Positions 36,322 to 45,142 of a stretch of DNA of 64,000 nucleotides are shown here, one piece after another. The stretch is from UBA5109 sp965661005. Its GTDB lineage: Bacteria; Pseudomonadota; Gammaproteobacteria; Pseudomonadales; Pseudohongiellaceae. The stretch lies in the NCBI GenBank assembly GCA_965661005.1, contig CBFICB010000002.1:310001-374000 (forward strand), given 5' to 3'. The notes beneath the pieces were generated by a model. The model had not been told where the DNA came from, searched no databases, and saw only the letters and a list, made by a program, of their open reading frames with translations. The position numbers and the translations under genes are program-made. The number at the start of each line of letters is the position of its first letter. The stretch's first letter is position 1.

Positions 36322-37479
36322 TCACCTATCACTCATTAATTGAATAAAATGATCAAAAACCGGGGCTATATCATGCGGACCGGGACTTGCTTCCGGATGC
36401 CCCTGGAATCCAAAAGCGGCTTTATCTGTTCTGTGAATTCCCTGCAAAGAACCGTCGAAGAGCGAATGATGGGTAGCCCTTAAATTTTCCGGAAGACTTG
36501 CTTCGTCTACCGCAAAACCATGGTTTTGGCTGGTAATAAACACTCGACCCTTTTCTTTATCCTGTACCGGGTGATTAGCCCCATGATGACCCAGCTTCAT
36601 TTGTGCAGTCTGGGCGCCACTGGCTAAAGCCAGTAACTGGTGCCCAAGACAAATACCGAAAACAGGCGTATCGGTTTCCAGAATTTCTTTAATCGCCGCT
36701 ATAGCATAATCACAAGGCTCTGGGTCACCAGGACCATTCGATAAAAATACACCATCGGGGTTCATAGCTAGTACATCACTAGCTGCTGTCTGAGCCGGGA
36801 CCACTGTAATCTGACAACCTCGATCTCGCAGCATACGCAAAATATTTCGCTTAACACCAAAATCATAGGCCACTATATGATAGTCAGTCGCAGGAGCTTG
36901 GCCGGTATGACCTTGCCCAAGTTGCCAAGAGCCTTCTGTCCATTCGTATTGGCTTGAACAAGTGACTTCTTTGGCCAGATCCATTCCCACAAGCCCCGGG
37001 AAATCTGATGCAGCTTGCATGGCTTTTGCTTTTGCCGCTTCAAAATCTTCAGCTACGATATCACCAGCTAATAGACAGCCATTAGTTGCGCCTCTATCAC
37101 GGAGTATTCTAGTTAAGCGACGGGTATCGATACCGGCAATAGCCACAATGTTTCGCGATTTCAGATAATCATCTAAATTTTCTTCATTACGAAAATTACT
37201 GGCCAGTAAAGGTAAATCTCTTATGACCAAGCCAGCGGCCCACACTCCCGTTGACTCTTCATCTTCTGGAGTAGTACCTGTATTACCAATATGAGGATAA
37301 GTCAGTGTCACTATTTGTTTAGCATAGGAGGGATCTGTTAGTATTTCCTGATAACCCGTCATGGCTGTATTAAAAACCACTTCTCCGGTTGATAATCCTT
37401 CAGCCCCAATAGACTGACCTTTGAATATAGAACCGTCTTCTAAAACTAGGATGGCTGATTTGTAGGCGCTAGATGACAC
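36322..37479 (-). CDS. carA: Carbamoyl-phosphate synthase small subunit
   Basis: CarA is the glutamine amidotransferase subunit that supplies ammonia to CarB. The 385-residue protein has an N-terminal CPSase small-chain domain (TGYQEILTDPSY) and a class I glutamine amidotransferase domain. The nucleophilic cysteine is in GICLGHQLLAL, and the His-Glu pair is in GFQGHPEASPGP. The length is normal. It starts the carA-carB-greA run. A hairpin at 37603-37643 separates it from the upstream transport operon, so its promoter should be in the 120 nt between. Confidence 0.98.
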   Translation of the reverse strand: MSSSAYKSAILVLEDGSIFKGQSIGAEGLSTGEVVFNTAMTGYQEILTDPSYAKQIVTLTYPHIGNTGTTPEDEESTGVWAAGLVIRDLPLLASNFRNEENLDDYLKSRNIVAIAGIDTRRLTRILRDRGATNGCLLAGDIVAEDFEAAKAKAMQAASDFPGLVGMDLAKEVTCSSQYEWTEGSWQLGQGHTGQAPATDYHIVAYDFGVKRNILRMLRDRGCQITVVPAQTAASDVLAMNPDGVFLSNGPGDPEPCDYAIAAIKEILETDTPVFGICLGHQLLALASGAQTAQMKLGHHGANHPVQDKEKGRVFITSQNHGFAVDEASLPENLRATHHSLFDGSLQGIHRTDKAAFGFQGHPEASPGPHDIAPVFDHFIQLMSDR

Positions 37480-37602
37480 TATAAACTTCCTCAGTTTATT
37501 GCAGGTATATGAATTTTTGTTTGGGAGAGTTGGGCCTGTGGCAGGTCTTTAAATGCTGTTCTAATAGCTAATGTAGCAACTAAGGAGATAAAACTAGCAT
37601 CT

Positions 37603-37643
37603 AAAAAAAAGCGGAGAGAGCAAAAACTCTTTCCGCTTTTTTT
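37603..37643 (-). terminator. Bidirectional rho-independent terminator after the eamA operon
   Basis: AAAAGCGGAGAGAG (37607-37620) pairs with CTCTTTCCGCTTTT (37627-37640) with one G-U pair and a 6-nt loop. A tracts at 37603-37610 and T tracts at 37637-37643 give U-runs in both directions. It ends the leftward unit from the glycosylase gene to eamA and insulates carA. Confidence 0.9.
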
Positions 37644-37733
37644 CAAAATTTTTCCAATTCAGGACCACTCATCTTGAGCGAGTATTCTATAAAAATTAGT
37701 CCCCTTTTGTCCAGAGTAAACGAGATTAATTTT

Positions 37734-38621
37734 TTATTTTTTTCTTTTTTTGCCTGCAGAGTTTGTTGTCAGCGCTATGCCAATGAAGATACCCAAGCCA
37801 CCCAGCAACATTCCTGAGGTTACAGTTTCATCTAGAAATATATAACCCCAAAGTATGCCAAATATAGGAATTAAATAAGCTACTGAAACCGTGTTTGCCA
37901 CGCCGACCTGCTGTAATAAACGGAAGAAAAAAATCAACGAAAATGCCGTGCAGAATACTCCAAGTGAGATAACACTCATCCAGGACAGCATTGAAGGCCT
38001 AGCATCCGGCCAAAAAAACAAGCCCAGAGGTAGCATTAATAAAGCTGCATAAAATTGGGTACCTGCGGCTATAGTAATCGAAGAAAACCCCTGCATATGA
38101 AGCCGAGCAAAACAACTACCGTATCCATATAAAGCGGCTGCGAATAAAGCGGCTAACACTGGCAACCATACAACCTGCGAACCACTGCCTTCAGGGGAGG
38201 CTAAAAAATAAACGCCAATGAATCCCATTAGCAGCCCCATAACCCCAACTAGTGATAATTTTTCTTTTAGCCAAAACCAGGCAATGATGGCGCTAAACAT
38301 TGGAACCGTGCCATTAAGCAAAGAGGTATATCCGGCGGTTAACGATAGTGTGACATAGCTGAACAAAGTAAAAGGTATTGCGGTGGTATTAAGCCCCGAC
38401 CACAAAAACCGACGCCAGTTGGCTAGTACCAGCCCGATCTCTTTCCTGTATAGCAAAAAAGGAAAAAGGGCTATTGCCGAGATAAGTAAACGAACGGTGA
38501 TAAGCGATATAGGGCCAAATTCAGGGCTGGCAATCCGCATGAACAGGAAGGAAGAACCCCACACAGCTGCTAACAGGATTAACTCAACATAATGTATGCC
38601 TTTAATATCTGCATGCCTCAA
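37734..38621 (-). CDS. EamA-family (DMT) transporter
   Basis: This 295-residue protein has about ten membrane helices in two EamA repeats (first repeat from VWGSSFLFMRI, second from LAALFAAALYGYGSCFAR) and a lysine-rich tail. EamA/DMT proteins export metabolites such as amino acids; E. coli EamA exports cysteine and O-acetylserine. The substrate here is unknown. As the last gene behind a cystine importer and mercaptopyruvate sulfurtransferase, a thiol or amino acid cargo is a reasonable guess. It lies 28 nt after the exported unknown and is followed by a strong terminator. Confidence 0.85.
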   Translation of the reverse strand: MRHADIKGIHYVELILLAAVWGSSFLFMRIASPEFGPISLITVRLLISAIALFPFLLYRKEIGLVLANWRRFLWSGLNTTAIPFTLFSYVTLSLTAGYTSLLNGTVPMFSAIIAWFWLKEKLSLVGVMGLLMGFIGVYFLASPEGSGSQVVWLPVLAALFAAALYGYGSCFARLHMQGFSSITIAAGTQFYAALLMLPLGLFFWPDARPSMLSWMSVISLGVFCTAFSLIFFFRLLQQVGVANTVSVAYLIPIFGILWGYIFLDETVTSGMLLGGLGIFIGIALTTNSAGKKRKK

Positions 38622-38649
38622 TGCTGAATTTCAAGATATTCGTACCAAA

Positions 38650-39393
38650 TCAAATTTTTTCAAAATCCTTCCATTCAACTTCGCGATCTTCAGTTAGATC
38701 TCTAATATAAAAAGCATGACCCTCTAGCTCAAAGCTAATTTCAGATTGCATAGGAACACCATCGAATAATTGAAAGCGTATCGAAAAATAGCCATCTTCA
38801 ATTTTGGAGAATAAAAAAGGAGAGAATGATTCTGTCACACTGACTTGAAGCTCCTTTATATATTCCTCCTTAATATCAAGTATTAATAATCCCTGAAGAT
38901 TTGCATAAATTTTTTCGCGACCTTCTTCCATTGCCTGGAAACCAAGATAAAGTAATTCATCTTCCCGCTTAATAAAATGAACACTCTCTGGAATTATCAT
39001 TTCCAGAAATCGATCTTTTTCATTGCCTTCTTCCTCATCTTCCACTGGTCGATTTCGGTTATTCTCTCTACGACGTAAAGCCCGCTGTCTTCTTTCAGCA
39101 TGTTGTTCCAGCCTTTCTTCTGAGGGGGGTATGCCATTGACTGCAAGCAAGGTTTCACTTTCCAGAAAAGGCAAACTGGTGTCTCTTCTGACCGTGCGAG
39201 TCTCCACCTCAATTTTATCCTCTACCGTGTAGGTGAAGGCCCAATTACCATCGTAAATATTTTCTATTTTATAAACATATTCAGAAATCAGGTTTAAGTA
39301 GTCATGTTCCGTTGCCAGCTGAGCAAAAGACTGAGTCACTCCGAGCAAAATCAGCGCAGTCAGACTGAGCATGTTTAGAAGCATTTTTTTCAT
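38650..39393 (-). CDS. Exported protein of unknown function
   Basis: I do not recognise this 247-residue protein. It has a signal peptide (about 1-23, ending SFAQ). A region around residues 65-130 is rich in Arg and Glu (HAERRQRALRRREN and an acidic EDEEEGNEKD stretch). It otherwise looks like a beta-rich soluble domain (YFSIRFQLFDGVP, QSEISFELEGHAFYIRDL). No cysteines or obvious catalytic motif stand out. I placed the start at 39393, the first ATG of the signal peptide, 16 nt after sseA; a longer reading frame upstream merely overlaps sseA. It sits in the cystine transporter-sulfurtransferase-EamA operon. Confidence 0.6.
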   Translation of the reverse strand: MKKMLLNMLSLTALILLGVTQSFAQLATEHDYLNLISEYVYKIENIYDGNWAFTYTVEDKIEVETRTVRRDTSLPFLESETLLAVNGIPPSEERLEQHAERRQRALRRRENNRNRPVEDEEEGNEKDRFLEMIIPESVHFIKREDELLYLGFQAMEEGREKIYANLQGLLILDIKEEYIKELQVSVTESFSPFLFSKIEDGYFSIRFQLFDGVPMQSEISFELEGHAFYIRDLTEDREVEWKDFEKI

Positions 39394-39409
39394 AAGTCTT
39401 AATTTCTGC

Positions 39410-40255
39410 CTAGTTGGCACCAGTCGCAATCGGTCTTGCAGGATCGGTGATCCATTCACTCCAGGACCCCACATATAAACTTGGCTCATCCAACCCCGCA
39501 ACGCGCATAGCCAGAATATTATGCGCCGCACTGACGCCAGAGCCGCAATAGCAGACGATCTCTTTTTGACCCGCCTCAAGCACCGGCGCAAATTTTTCTC
39601 TTAATTCATCAGCCGATTTAAACTCTCCATTAGCATTTGTATTGCCGCTTGTAGGCGAGCAAATCGCACCAGGTATATGACCGGCAACCGGATCAATAGG
39701 TTCCATTTCTCCGGCAAAGCGTTTTGCTTCACGCGCATCGAGTAACAACTGACTCGCTGCATCAATATCTTCAACCTCAATCGTAGAGGTGAGAGCTTCA
39801 AGTGCAGCATAATCATAATCTGATGTTGCCGGGTCTTCAGGAAGTTTGTCAGTATTCTCACCACCTGCAGCCAGCCAGGCCTGCCAGCCACCATTTAATA
39901 CTGCCGTATTATCATGCCCTATCCAGCGTAATAACCACCATAATCGGGCTGCAAATACCCCACCAACATCATCATAAACAACTACTCTATGCTCCGGCCT
40001 AATACCCCACTGCTGCACCTGATTAATCCAACTTATTCTGTCTGGCAAGGGGTGTCTGCCGGTGATACCAGGTTGGTGTGGGCTACTAAGCTGCTTATTT
40101 AAATCCGCATAAAAAGCGCCTGGAATATGACCTTCCAGATAAGTTTTTTTACCGGCATCTGCATCCATAAGGCTAAAACGACAGTCAAATATTACAATGT
40201 TGTCTGTATTGCTAAGTTGCTGCATTAATTCATTTGGGCTGATGAGATATTTCAT
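39410..40255 (-). CDS. sseA: 3-mercaptopyruvate sulfurtransferase
   Basis: This two-domain rhodanese transfers sulfur from 3-mercaptopyruvate (made from cysteine) to acceptors. The 281-residue protein has an inactive N-terminal rhodanese domain (GHIPGAFYADLN, VVVYDDVGGVFAARLWWLL) and an active C-terminal one. The persulfide cysteine lies in CYCGSGVSA. That CGSGV loop is typical of mercaptopyruvate rather than thiosulfate sulfurtransferases. I chose the ATG at 40255, 1 nt after the stop of the cystine-transporter gene; an ATG at 40279 would overlap it. This tight coupling supports a joint role in cysteine sulfur metabolism. Confidence 0.9.
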   Translation of the reverse strand: MKYLISPNELMQQLSNTDNIVIFDCRFSLMDADAGKKTYLEGHIPGAFYADLNKQLSSPHQPGITGRHPLPDRISWINQVQQWGIRPEHRVVVYDDVGGVFAARLWWLLRWIGHDNTAVLNGGWQAWLAAGGENTDKLPEDPATSDYDYAALEALTSTIEVEDIDAASQLLLDAREAKRFAGEMEPIDPVAGHIPGAICSPTSGNTNANGEFKSADELREKFAPVLEAGQKEIVCYCGSGVSAAHNILAMRVAGLDEPSLYVGSWSEWITDPARPIATGAN

Positions 40256-40256
40256 T

Positions 40257-41633
40257 CTATTTACTGACTCCAAGTTCATCTGAGTGCCTGTTGCCTTCGG
40301 GCTCTAACAGACGTGAGGTAATTGTTCCTGCTGTCATTGCGCCACTGACATTTAAGGCTGTTCTCGCCATATCTATTAAAGGCTCAATTGAAATTAGTAA
40401 AGCAACCAGTACTACAGGCAAACCCAATGCAGGCAAAACCATCAGAGCAGCAAATGTAGCACCGCCTCCAACACCAGCTACACCAAGTGAACTAATAGTA
40501 ACAATGGCGATAAGGGTGACTAAAAAACTAATGCTCATTGGGTCAATACCAACACTGGGGGCTGTCATAACAGCCAGCATGGCCGGATAAATACCCGCGC
40601 AACCATTCTGGCCAATCGTCGACCCAAAACTGGCAGAAAAATTGGCTATTACAGGAGAGTTCCCTAATTGATTAACCTGCGTTTCAACATTAAGCGGTAT
40701 TGTTGCCATTGAACTTCTGGACGTAAACGCAAAGGCCAGCACAGGACCTATTTTTTTATAGTAGTCTATCGGGCTAACCTTGAACAAAAACAACAAAAGC
40801 CCATGAATAAGAAACATGACAACGATGGCAAAATAAGAAGCCAGTATAAAATTCAGCAGATCCAGTATATCGGCAAGATCTGAACTTGCTGCAACGTTAA
40901 AAATTAATGCCAGTACACCATAAGGAGTGAAACCAATGACCAGGCGAACAAGTTTTAACACCAAAGCCTGTGATATATCGATAAAACGCCTAAAGGTAGC
41001 CCCCTTCTCAGCATCATCTTTGGTCATTTGCAAACCGGCAATCCCAAGAATAATGGCAAAAATTACGACAGCAATGACCGAGGTATCACGCAAACCAGCC
41101 AGGTCACTAAAAATATTTCGTGGTAAGAAAGAGGTCACTAAATCAGGAAAGCTCATTACGCTTAAATCTGCCTGTCGGCCGATCAAGACCTGCTCTCTGG
41201 CTAATTCCCTTGCTCCCTGAGCAAAACCATCAGCACTCAGCCCAAAGGTCAAGCTGACAGTGATTCCAACAATGGCCGCTATCATGGTCGTCAACAACAG
41301 TAATCCAATAACTGAAATACTAATTTTTCCAAGATTCGCTAAATCGTTTAACTTGATGACAGCTGCCAAAATTGAGACCAAAATCAAAGGCATGACTATC
41401 ATACGCAGCAGGCTGACATAAGCAGTCCCTACAACATTACTCCACTCCAAAGTGTCAGGAATAATTTCGGGGCTGGATTGATAAAATAACTGCAGCAATA
41501 TTCCAAAGCCTACACCCAACATTAAAGCGGTAAATACTCTTTGACTCAGGGAAAAACCTTTCCCCGTCATACCGGTAAGCACATAAATCAGCGCAGCGAA
41601 TACCAGTAAATTTATAAGCACCATGAGATTCAT
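40257..41633 (-). CDS. tcyP: L-cystine transporter (TcyP/YdjN-like, DAACS family)
   Basis: The 458-residue protein belongs to the dicarboxylate/amino acid:cation symporter family. It closely follows the pattern of E. coli TcyP/YdjN: WSNVVGTAYVSLLRMIVMPLILVSILAAV in the first half, GLSADGFAQGARE in the extracytoplasmic loop, and a SRSSMATIPLNVETQ re-entrant loop with the family's serine-rich start. It has about 8-9 membrane helices. It probably imports L-cystine. Overall length and architecture fit TcyP better than GltP or DctA. It lies 37 nt after the glycosylase gene and 1 nt before sseA. Confidence 0.85.
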   Translation of the reverse strand: MNLMVLINLLVFAALIYVLTGMTGKGFSLSQRVFTALMLGVGFGILLQLFYQSSPEIIPDTLEWSNVVGTAYVSLLRMIVMPLILVSILAAVIKLNDLANLGKISISVIGLLLLTTMIAAIVGITVSLTFGLSADGFAQGARELAREQVLIGRQADLSVMSFPDLVTSFLPRNIFSDLAGLRDTSVIAVVIFAIILGIAGLQMTKDDAEKGATFRRFIDISQALVLKLVRLVIGFTPYGVLALIFNVAASSDLADILDLLNFILASYFAIVVMFLIHGLLLFLFKVSPIDYYKKIGPVLAFAFTSRSSMATIPLNVETQVNQLGNSPVIANFSASFGSTIGQNGCAGIYPAMLAVMTAPSVGIDPMSISFLVTLIAIVTISSLGVAGVGGGATFAALMVLPALGLPVVLVALLISIEPLIDMARTALNVSGAMTAGTITSRLLEPEGNRHSDELGVSK

Positions 41634-41670
41634 TGTTGATCCTTTCTTGCCTTACTTGTCAGGGAAAACC

Positions 41671-42273
41671 CTATTTATTTGGAAATGCATTGTGTTCACT
41701 AATATGCTGCAAGGCTTGCTGCAAAAGGGACTTACCGGGCTCCATTCTATGCCAGGTTGAGACCCCAGACGGATGTGGCAAAGGAATCAGATCAAAGTTA
41801 ACACCACTTCGTTCAAGTCTAAATGTCTGCCCCACTACCTCGATCAGTTTATCAAAGCTTATAAATTGTTGTATTGCTAATTTTCCAACTGCTATGACCA
41901 ATTCTGGCTGAAGCAAAGTGAAATCTCCATCTAGCCAGACTTTACAATTATTTATTTCAGTATGATTAGGCACCCTATCACCACCTTTAGGATTTTTTCC
42001 CGGGTAGCAGCGGCAGACTGCTGTCATATAAACAGATTCTCTGAACCTTGCTTCGTCCAGCCCTGTCGTTGACTGCATCCAGCTAAATAAAGTCTTGCCA
42101 GCAGTCCAGGCAAAGGGCCTTTGTAAGACAGGTTCTTTCACGCCAGGCGCTTGTCCTACCAATACGACCTTGCTAAGCACTGGACCACAGCTAACCACTG
42201 GCTTATGCATATTCGGGCATTTTTTGCAGGCCTTTAGTGCCTCTATGTGCTTAATAAGTAAATTTGTAGTCAT
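41671..42273 (-). CDS. Uracil-DNA glycosylase-like protein (COG1573 type)
   Basis: The 200-residue protein has the uracil-DNA glycosylase superfamily fold. A cysteine pair C16-x2-C19 with further cysteines at 87, 89 and 110 suggests the [4Fe-4S] cluster of family 4-like enzymes. Motif 1 is GQAPG (residues 40-44), where family 4 enzymes usually have GEAPG; motif 3 is HPSG near residue 167. A base-excision repair role is likely, but activity is unproven, because the residue replaced in motif 1 helps catalysis in family 4. It is the first gene of the cystine/sulfurtransferase unit, an unexpected neighbour. Confidence 0.75.
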   Translation of the reverse strand: MTTNLLIKHIEALKACKKCPNMHKPVVSCGPVLSKVVLVGQAPGVKEPVLQRPFAWTAGKTLFSWMQSTTGLDEARFRESVYMTAVCRCYPGKNPKGGDRVPNHTEINNCKVWLDGDFTLLQPELVIAVGKLAIQQFISFDKLIEVVGQTFRLERSGVNFDLIPLPHPSGVSTWHRMEPGKSLLQQALQHISEHNAFPNK

Positions 42274-42476
42274 TGTCCTCAGCCAATGTTAGGACTGCAG
42301 ATATTGATTCTGCCAGAATTCAATAGGATAGCTGTAGATAAAATTAACCAAGGTATAACAGAGAATTAAAGCAAGGTTCACGATTAGAATTAAAAAATGT
42401 TAATTACTGAGTGTTGATTGATCCAGGTTGGATTTACCTGCGTAAAAAATAATAGTTGATGAAAAACGATTTTACT

Positions 42477-42544
42477 AGCTTGCTTCACCCCTTGTTTGCA
42501 AGCTCACCCTTGACCCGCTTAGCCCTACTTTGCGGGTTTTTTTT
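42477..42544 (+). ncRNA. Orphan double hairpin with + strand terminator, possible sRNA 3' end
   Basis: Two consecutive hairpins are visible in the 285-nt gap between dapB and the glycosylase gene. The first is AGCTTGC/GCAAGCT (42477-42504) with a C-rich 14-nt loop. The second is ACCCGC/GCGGGT (42513-42537), followed by eight U. The U-run is only on the plus strand, yet both flanking genes are on the minus strand, so neither can be its source. A short plus-strand RNA from an AT-rich promoter region (about 42300-42450) is the simplest explanation. I cannot fix its 5' end. Confidence 0.5.
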
Positions 42545-42558
42545 ATTCTAGCTTTTAA

Positions 42559-43359
42559 TCACAGTCCCAGCACATCCTGCATACTGTACAAACCATTTTT
42601 TTTATCTTGAAGCCAAAGTGCTGCGCGAATAGCACCGGCAGCATAATTCATACGTGAGCTGGATCGATGAGTGATTTCAATGCGTTCACCTGGACTGGCA
42701 AACATAATAGTATGGTCTCCAATAATATCTCCGGCGCGAATCGTTTCAAAGCCAATGGTTTTATCCTGCCTTTCACCAACCAAGCCTTCTCGGCCGTAGA
42801 CAGCAACATCCGATAAATTCCTGCTCAGCACCTCAGCAGCCACTTCACCCATGTGCAGAGCAGTCCCTGACGGCGCATCAACCTTATGCCGATGATGCGC
42901 TTCTATAATTTCGATATCGCTGGACTCACCAAGCACTTGAGTGGCTTGTTCAATCAATTTAAACAATACATTAACGCCCACACTCATGTTGGGCGCAAAT
43001 ACGATCGCTATTTCTTCACTAACTTCCTTAATATGTTGCTTCTCTTCATCAGTGAATCCTGTCGTACCGATGACCATTTTTTTGCCATAACGACTACACA
43101 AATCCAAATGCATTATGGTGGCTTCCGTTCCGGTGAAATCAAACAGCAAATCGAAATCGTCCATGACCTGTTCAAAGTCGTCAACGGTGACAACATGCAG
43201 GGGTCCCACTCCGCTGATCAGCCCAACATCCTCACCCAGGGATGGGCAGTTCTCAGTGACTGATGCCGCACCAATAGATATTTCAGGCTCATCCATTGCT
43301 GCCTGAACAAGTGCTTTGCCCATTCGGCCATTTGAACCACCAATTGCCACATTTAACAT
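42559..43359 (-). CDS. dapB: 4-hydroxy-tetrahydrodipicolinate reductase
   Basis: DapB makes tetrahydrodipicolinate in the lysine/meso-diaminopimelate pathway. The 266-residue protein has the dinucleotide motif VAIGGSNGRMGKAL, the TGTEATI and GTTGFT segments, and the catalytic/substrate loop AHHRHKVDAPSGTA with the paired histidines and lysine. The length is normal. In Pseudomonas dnaJ-dapB-carA are contiguous; here accessory blocks lie on both sides of dapB. Confidence 0.97.
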   Translation of the reverse strand: MLNVAIGGSNGRMGKALVQAAMDEPEISIGAASVTENCPSLGEDVGLISGVGPLHVVTVDDFEQVMDDFDLLFDFTGTEATIMHLDLCSRYGKKMVIGTTGFTDEEKQHIKEVSEEIAIVFAPNMSVGVNVLFKLIEQATQVLGESSDIEIIEAHHRHKVDAPSGTALHMGEVAAEVLSRNLSDVAVYGREGLVGERQDKTIGFETIRAGDIIGDHTIMFASPGERIEITHRSSSRMNYAAGAIRAALWLQDKKNGLYSMQDVLGL

Positions 43360-43444
43360 AATTTTATCCTGCGTCTTTGAATTACAAACTATTCTATTAC
43401 ATGTCCTTCACATTAGGCACTTTTAGAAATCGATAAAGCTAACT

Positions 43445-45133
43445 TCATAACTTTAGATAATGCTTTTTATTGACTGGCTTCATCAAATAATTGCTGATCA
43501 GACCCACTGCCAACATGGCAGCCATAAGATACATGGTACTGTTATAAAGACTAGAAGTCGGATCGACGGCCCCCGCAGGGGCAATTTCCATTAGTCGAGC
43601 TATGGTCACTGTTTGTGTGGCAACCAATTGATCCAATTGATCTAGGCCAGCACCAAATTGCCTTTGAAATTCAGCCGAACTCACCTGCTTTGCCAGATCC
43701 TCGATGGCTCGAGTTATTGCAGACTCACGCAAAGAGGTTATGGCTAATGGGCCTAAGACACCGGCTGTACTCCAAGCCGTGAGCAAACGCCCATGAATAC
43801 CACCCACAAATTTACTACCAAACACATCTGCTAGATACGCTGGTATGGTTGCAAAGCCGCCACCATACATCGTGAAAATAATCATGGTCGCAGCATAAAA
43901 TAGCACCAACCAGGTCACAGCAGGATTAACACTGACTTGTTGTGCAGCAAAAGGCACTGAACAATAAAGAACGATGCCTAAAGCAAAAAATACCCAGTAG
44001 GTATTTTTACGGCCAATATAATCCGATGAACTGGCCCAGATAAATCGTCCCAGCATATTAAATACACTGATCATGCTGACATAAGTCGCTGCAAAAGCAC
44101 CATCAACTATTGTGGGTAAAGTCGTACCAAAAATTTCTCTCATCATGGTGCTGGCGACACCCAAGACGCCTATTCCGGCTGACACGTTCATACATAGCAC
44201 GATCCAGAGCTGGTAAAATTGTGGTGTTTTTAAAGCCTCATCAATATCAACATTGTGGGTTGTGACCATGCTGCGTTGTTCAGACTCTTCAGTCGGTGCA
44301 ACAAAGCCTTCTGGTTGCCAATCCTCAGCCGGCACTCGATAAGAAAAAGCAGCGATCAACATAACAAGGAAATATAGAGCCCCTAGCACCAGGAAGGTTT
44401 GTGCCACACCAACTGAGCCCGTACCAACGACATAAATTCCTTCAGGACCAGGCACCAGCATATTGGCAACATCGTTTGATCCAATTACTACTACTTCGAG
44501 CTGCGCGCCCGCCGTTTCAACAAACCGACGACCTGCTTGTGTGATAAGTGTTAATTGATCAACACTCCCCAGATAATCAGGCGCCTCATAAAACCACTGA
44601 ATAAAAAATCGCTTCAGTGGAGCGCCAATCATGGCACCACCACCAAAGCCCATAATCGCCATGCCTGTGGCCATACCCCTGTGATCTGGAAACCAGCGGA
44701 TTAAGGTACTGACCGGAGACACATATCCTAAACCAAGTCCACAACCTCCTATCACACCATAACCTAAGTACAGCAGCCAAAGTTGATGCCAATAAATTCC
44801 GAGGGCTCCTATCAAAAAACCCCCTCCCCAACAGATGGCAGCCACAACCCCCACCATGCGGGGACCCACTTTTTCTAACCAGCGCCCAGCAAAAGCAGCT
44901 GAAAGCCCAAGCGCAACAATCGCCACAGAAAATATCCAGGTGACATCCTGCAAATTCCAATCATTAGAAGCTGGAGCGACAACACCAAATGCTCGGGTTA
45001 AAGGTAAATTGAATATGCTCCAGGCATACACTGAACCAATGCATAAATGGATAGCAATAGAAGCAGGAGGGACTTTCCAGCGGTTAAACTCTGGCTTGGC
45101 AATAATGCGTTCTTTAGACAGTAAGCCAGGCAT
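43445..45133 (-). CDS. MFS transporter, OFA (oxalate/formate antiporter) family
   Basis: The 562-residue protein has about twelve membrane helices and the OFA-type opening IHLCIGSVYAWSIFNLPL. The usual loop between helices (SPVSTLIRWFPDHRGMATGMAIMGFGGGAMIG) is also present. It is longer than a standard MFS carrier because of two inserts: about 60 residues after helix 6 (VDQLTLITQ to VGTGSVG) and another near helix 11 (LRESAITRAIEDLAK to DPTSSLYN). OFA members exchange or take up small carboxylates; the substrate here is unknown. It lies 9 nt after the metallo-beta-lactamase-fold gene and 85 nt before dapB. Confidence 0.88.
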   Translation of the reverse strand: MPGLLSKERIIAKPEFNRWKVPPASIAIHLCIGSVYAWSIFNLPLTRAFGVVAPASNDWNLQDVTWIFSVAIVALGLSAAFAGRWLEKVGPRMVGVVAAICWGGGFLIGALGIYWHQLWLLYLGYGVIGGCGLGLGYVSPVSTLIRWFPDHRGMATGMAIMGFGGGAMIGAPLKRFFIQWFYEAPDYLGSVDQLTLITQAGRRFVETAGAQLEVVVIGSNDVANMLVPGPEGIYVVGTGSVGVAQTFLVLGALYFLVMLIAAFSYRVPAEDWQPEGFVAPTEESEQRSMVTTHNVDIDEALKTPQFYQLWIVLCMNVSAGIGVLGVASTMMREIFGTTLPTIVDGAFAATYVSMISVFNMLGRFIWASSSDYIGRKNTYWVFFALGIVLYCSVPFAAQQVSVNPAVTWLVLFYAATMIIFTMYGGGFATIPAYLADVFGSKFVGGIHGRLLTAWSTAGVLGPLAITSLRESAITRAIEDLAKQVSSAEFQRQFGAGLDQLDQLVATQTVTIARLMEIAPAGAVDPTSSLYNSTMYLMAAMLAVGLISNYLMKPVNKKHYLKL

Positions 45134-45142
45134 AATAATTTA

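Noticed and set aside
39394..39591. Longer start for the exported unknown protein inside sseA
   Set aside because: The extra 66 residues are an out-of-frame reading of sseA, and a signal peptide begins exactly at 39393.
44586..44960. 124-residue Cys/Trp-rich minus-strand frame
   Set aside because: It is a shifted reading of the OFA transporter, and its unusual Cys/Trp content is a frame artefact.
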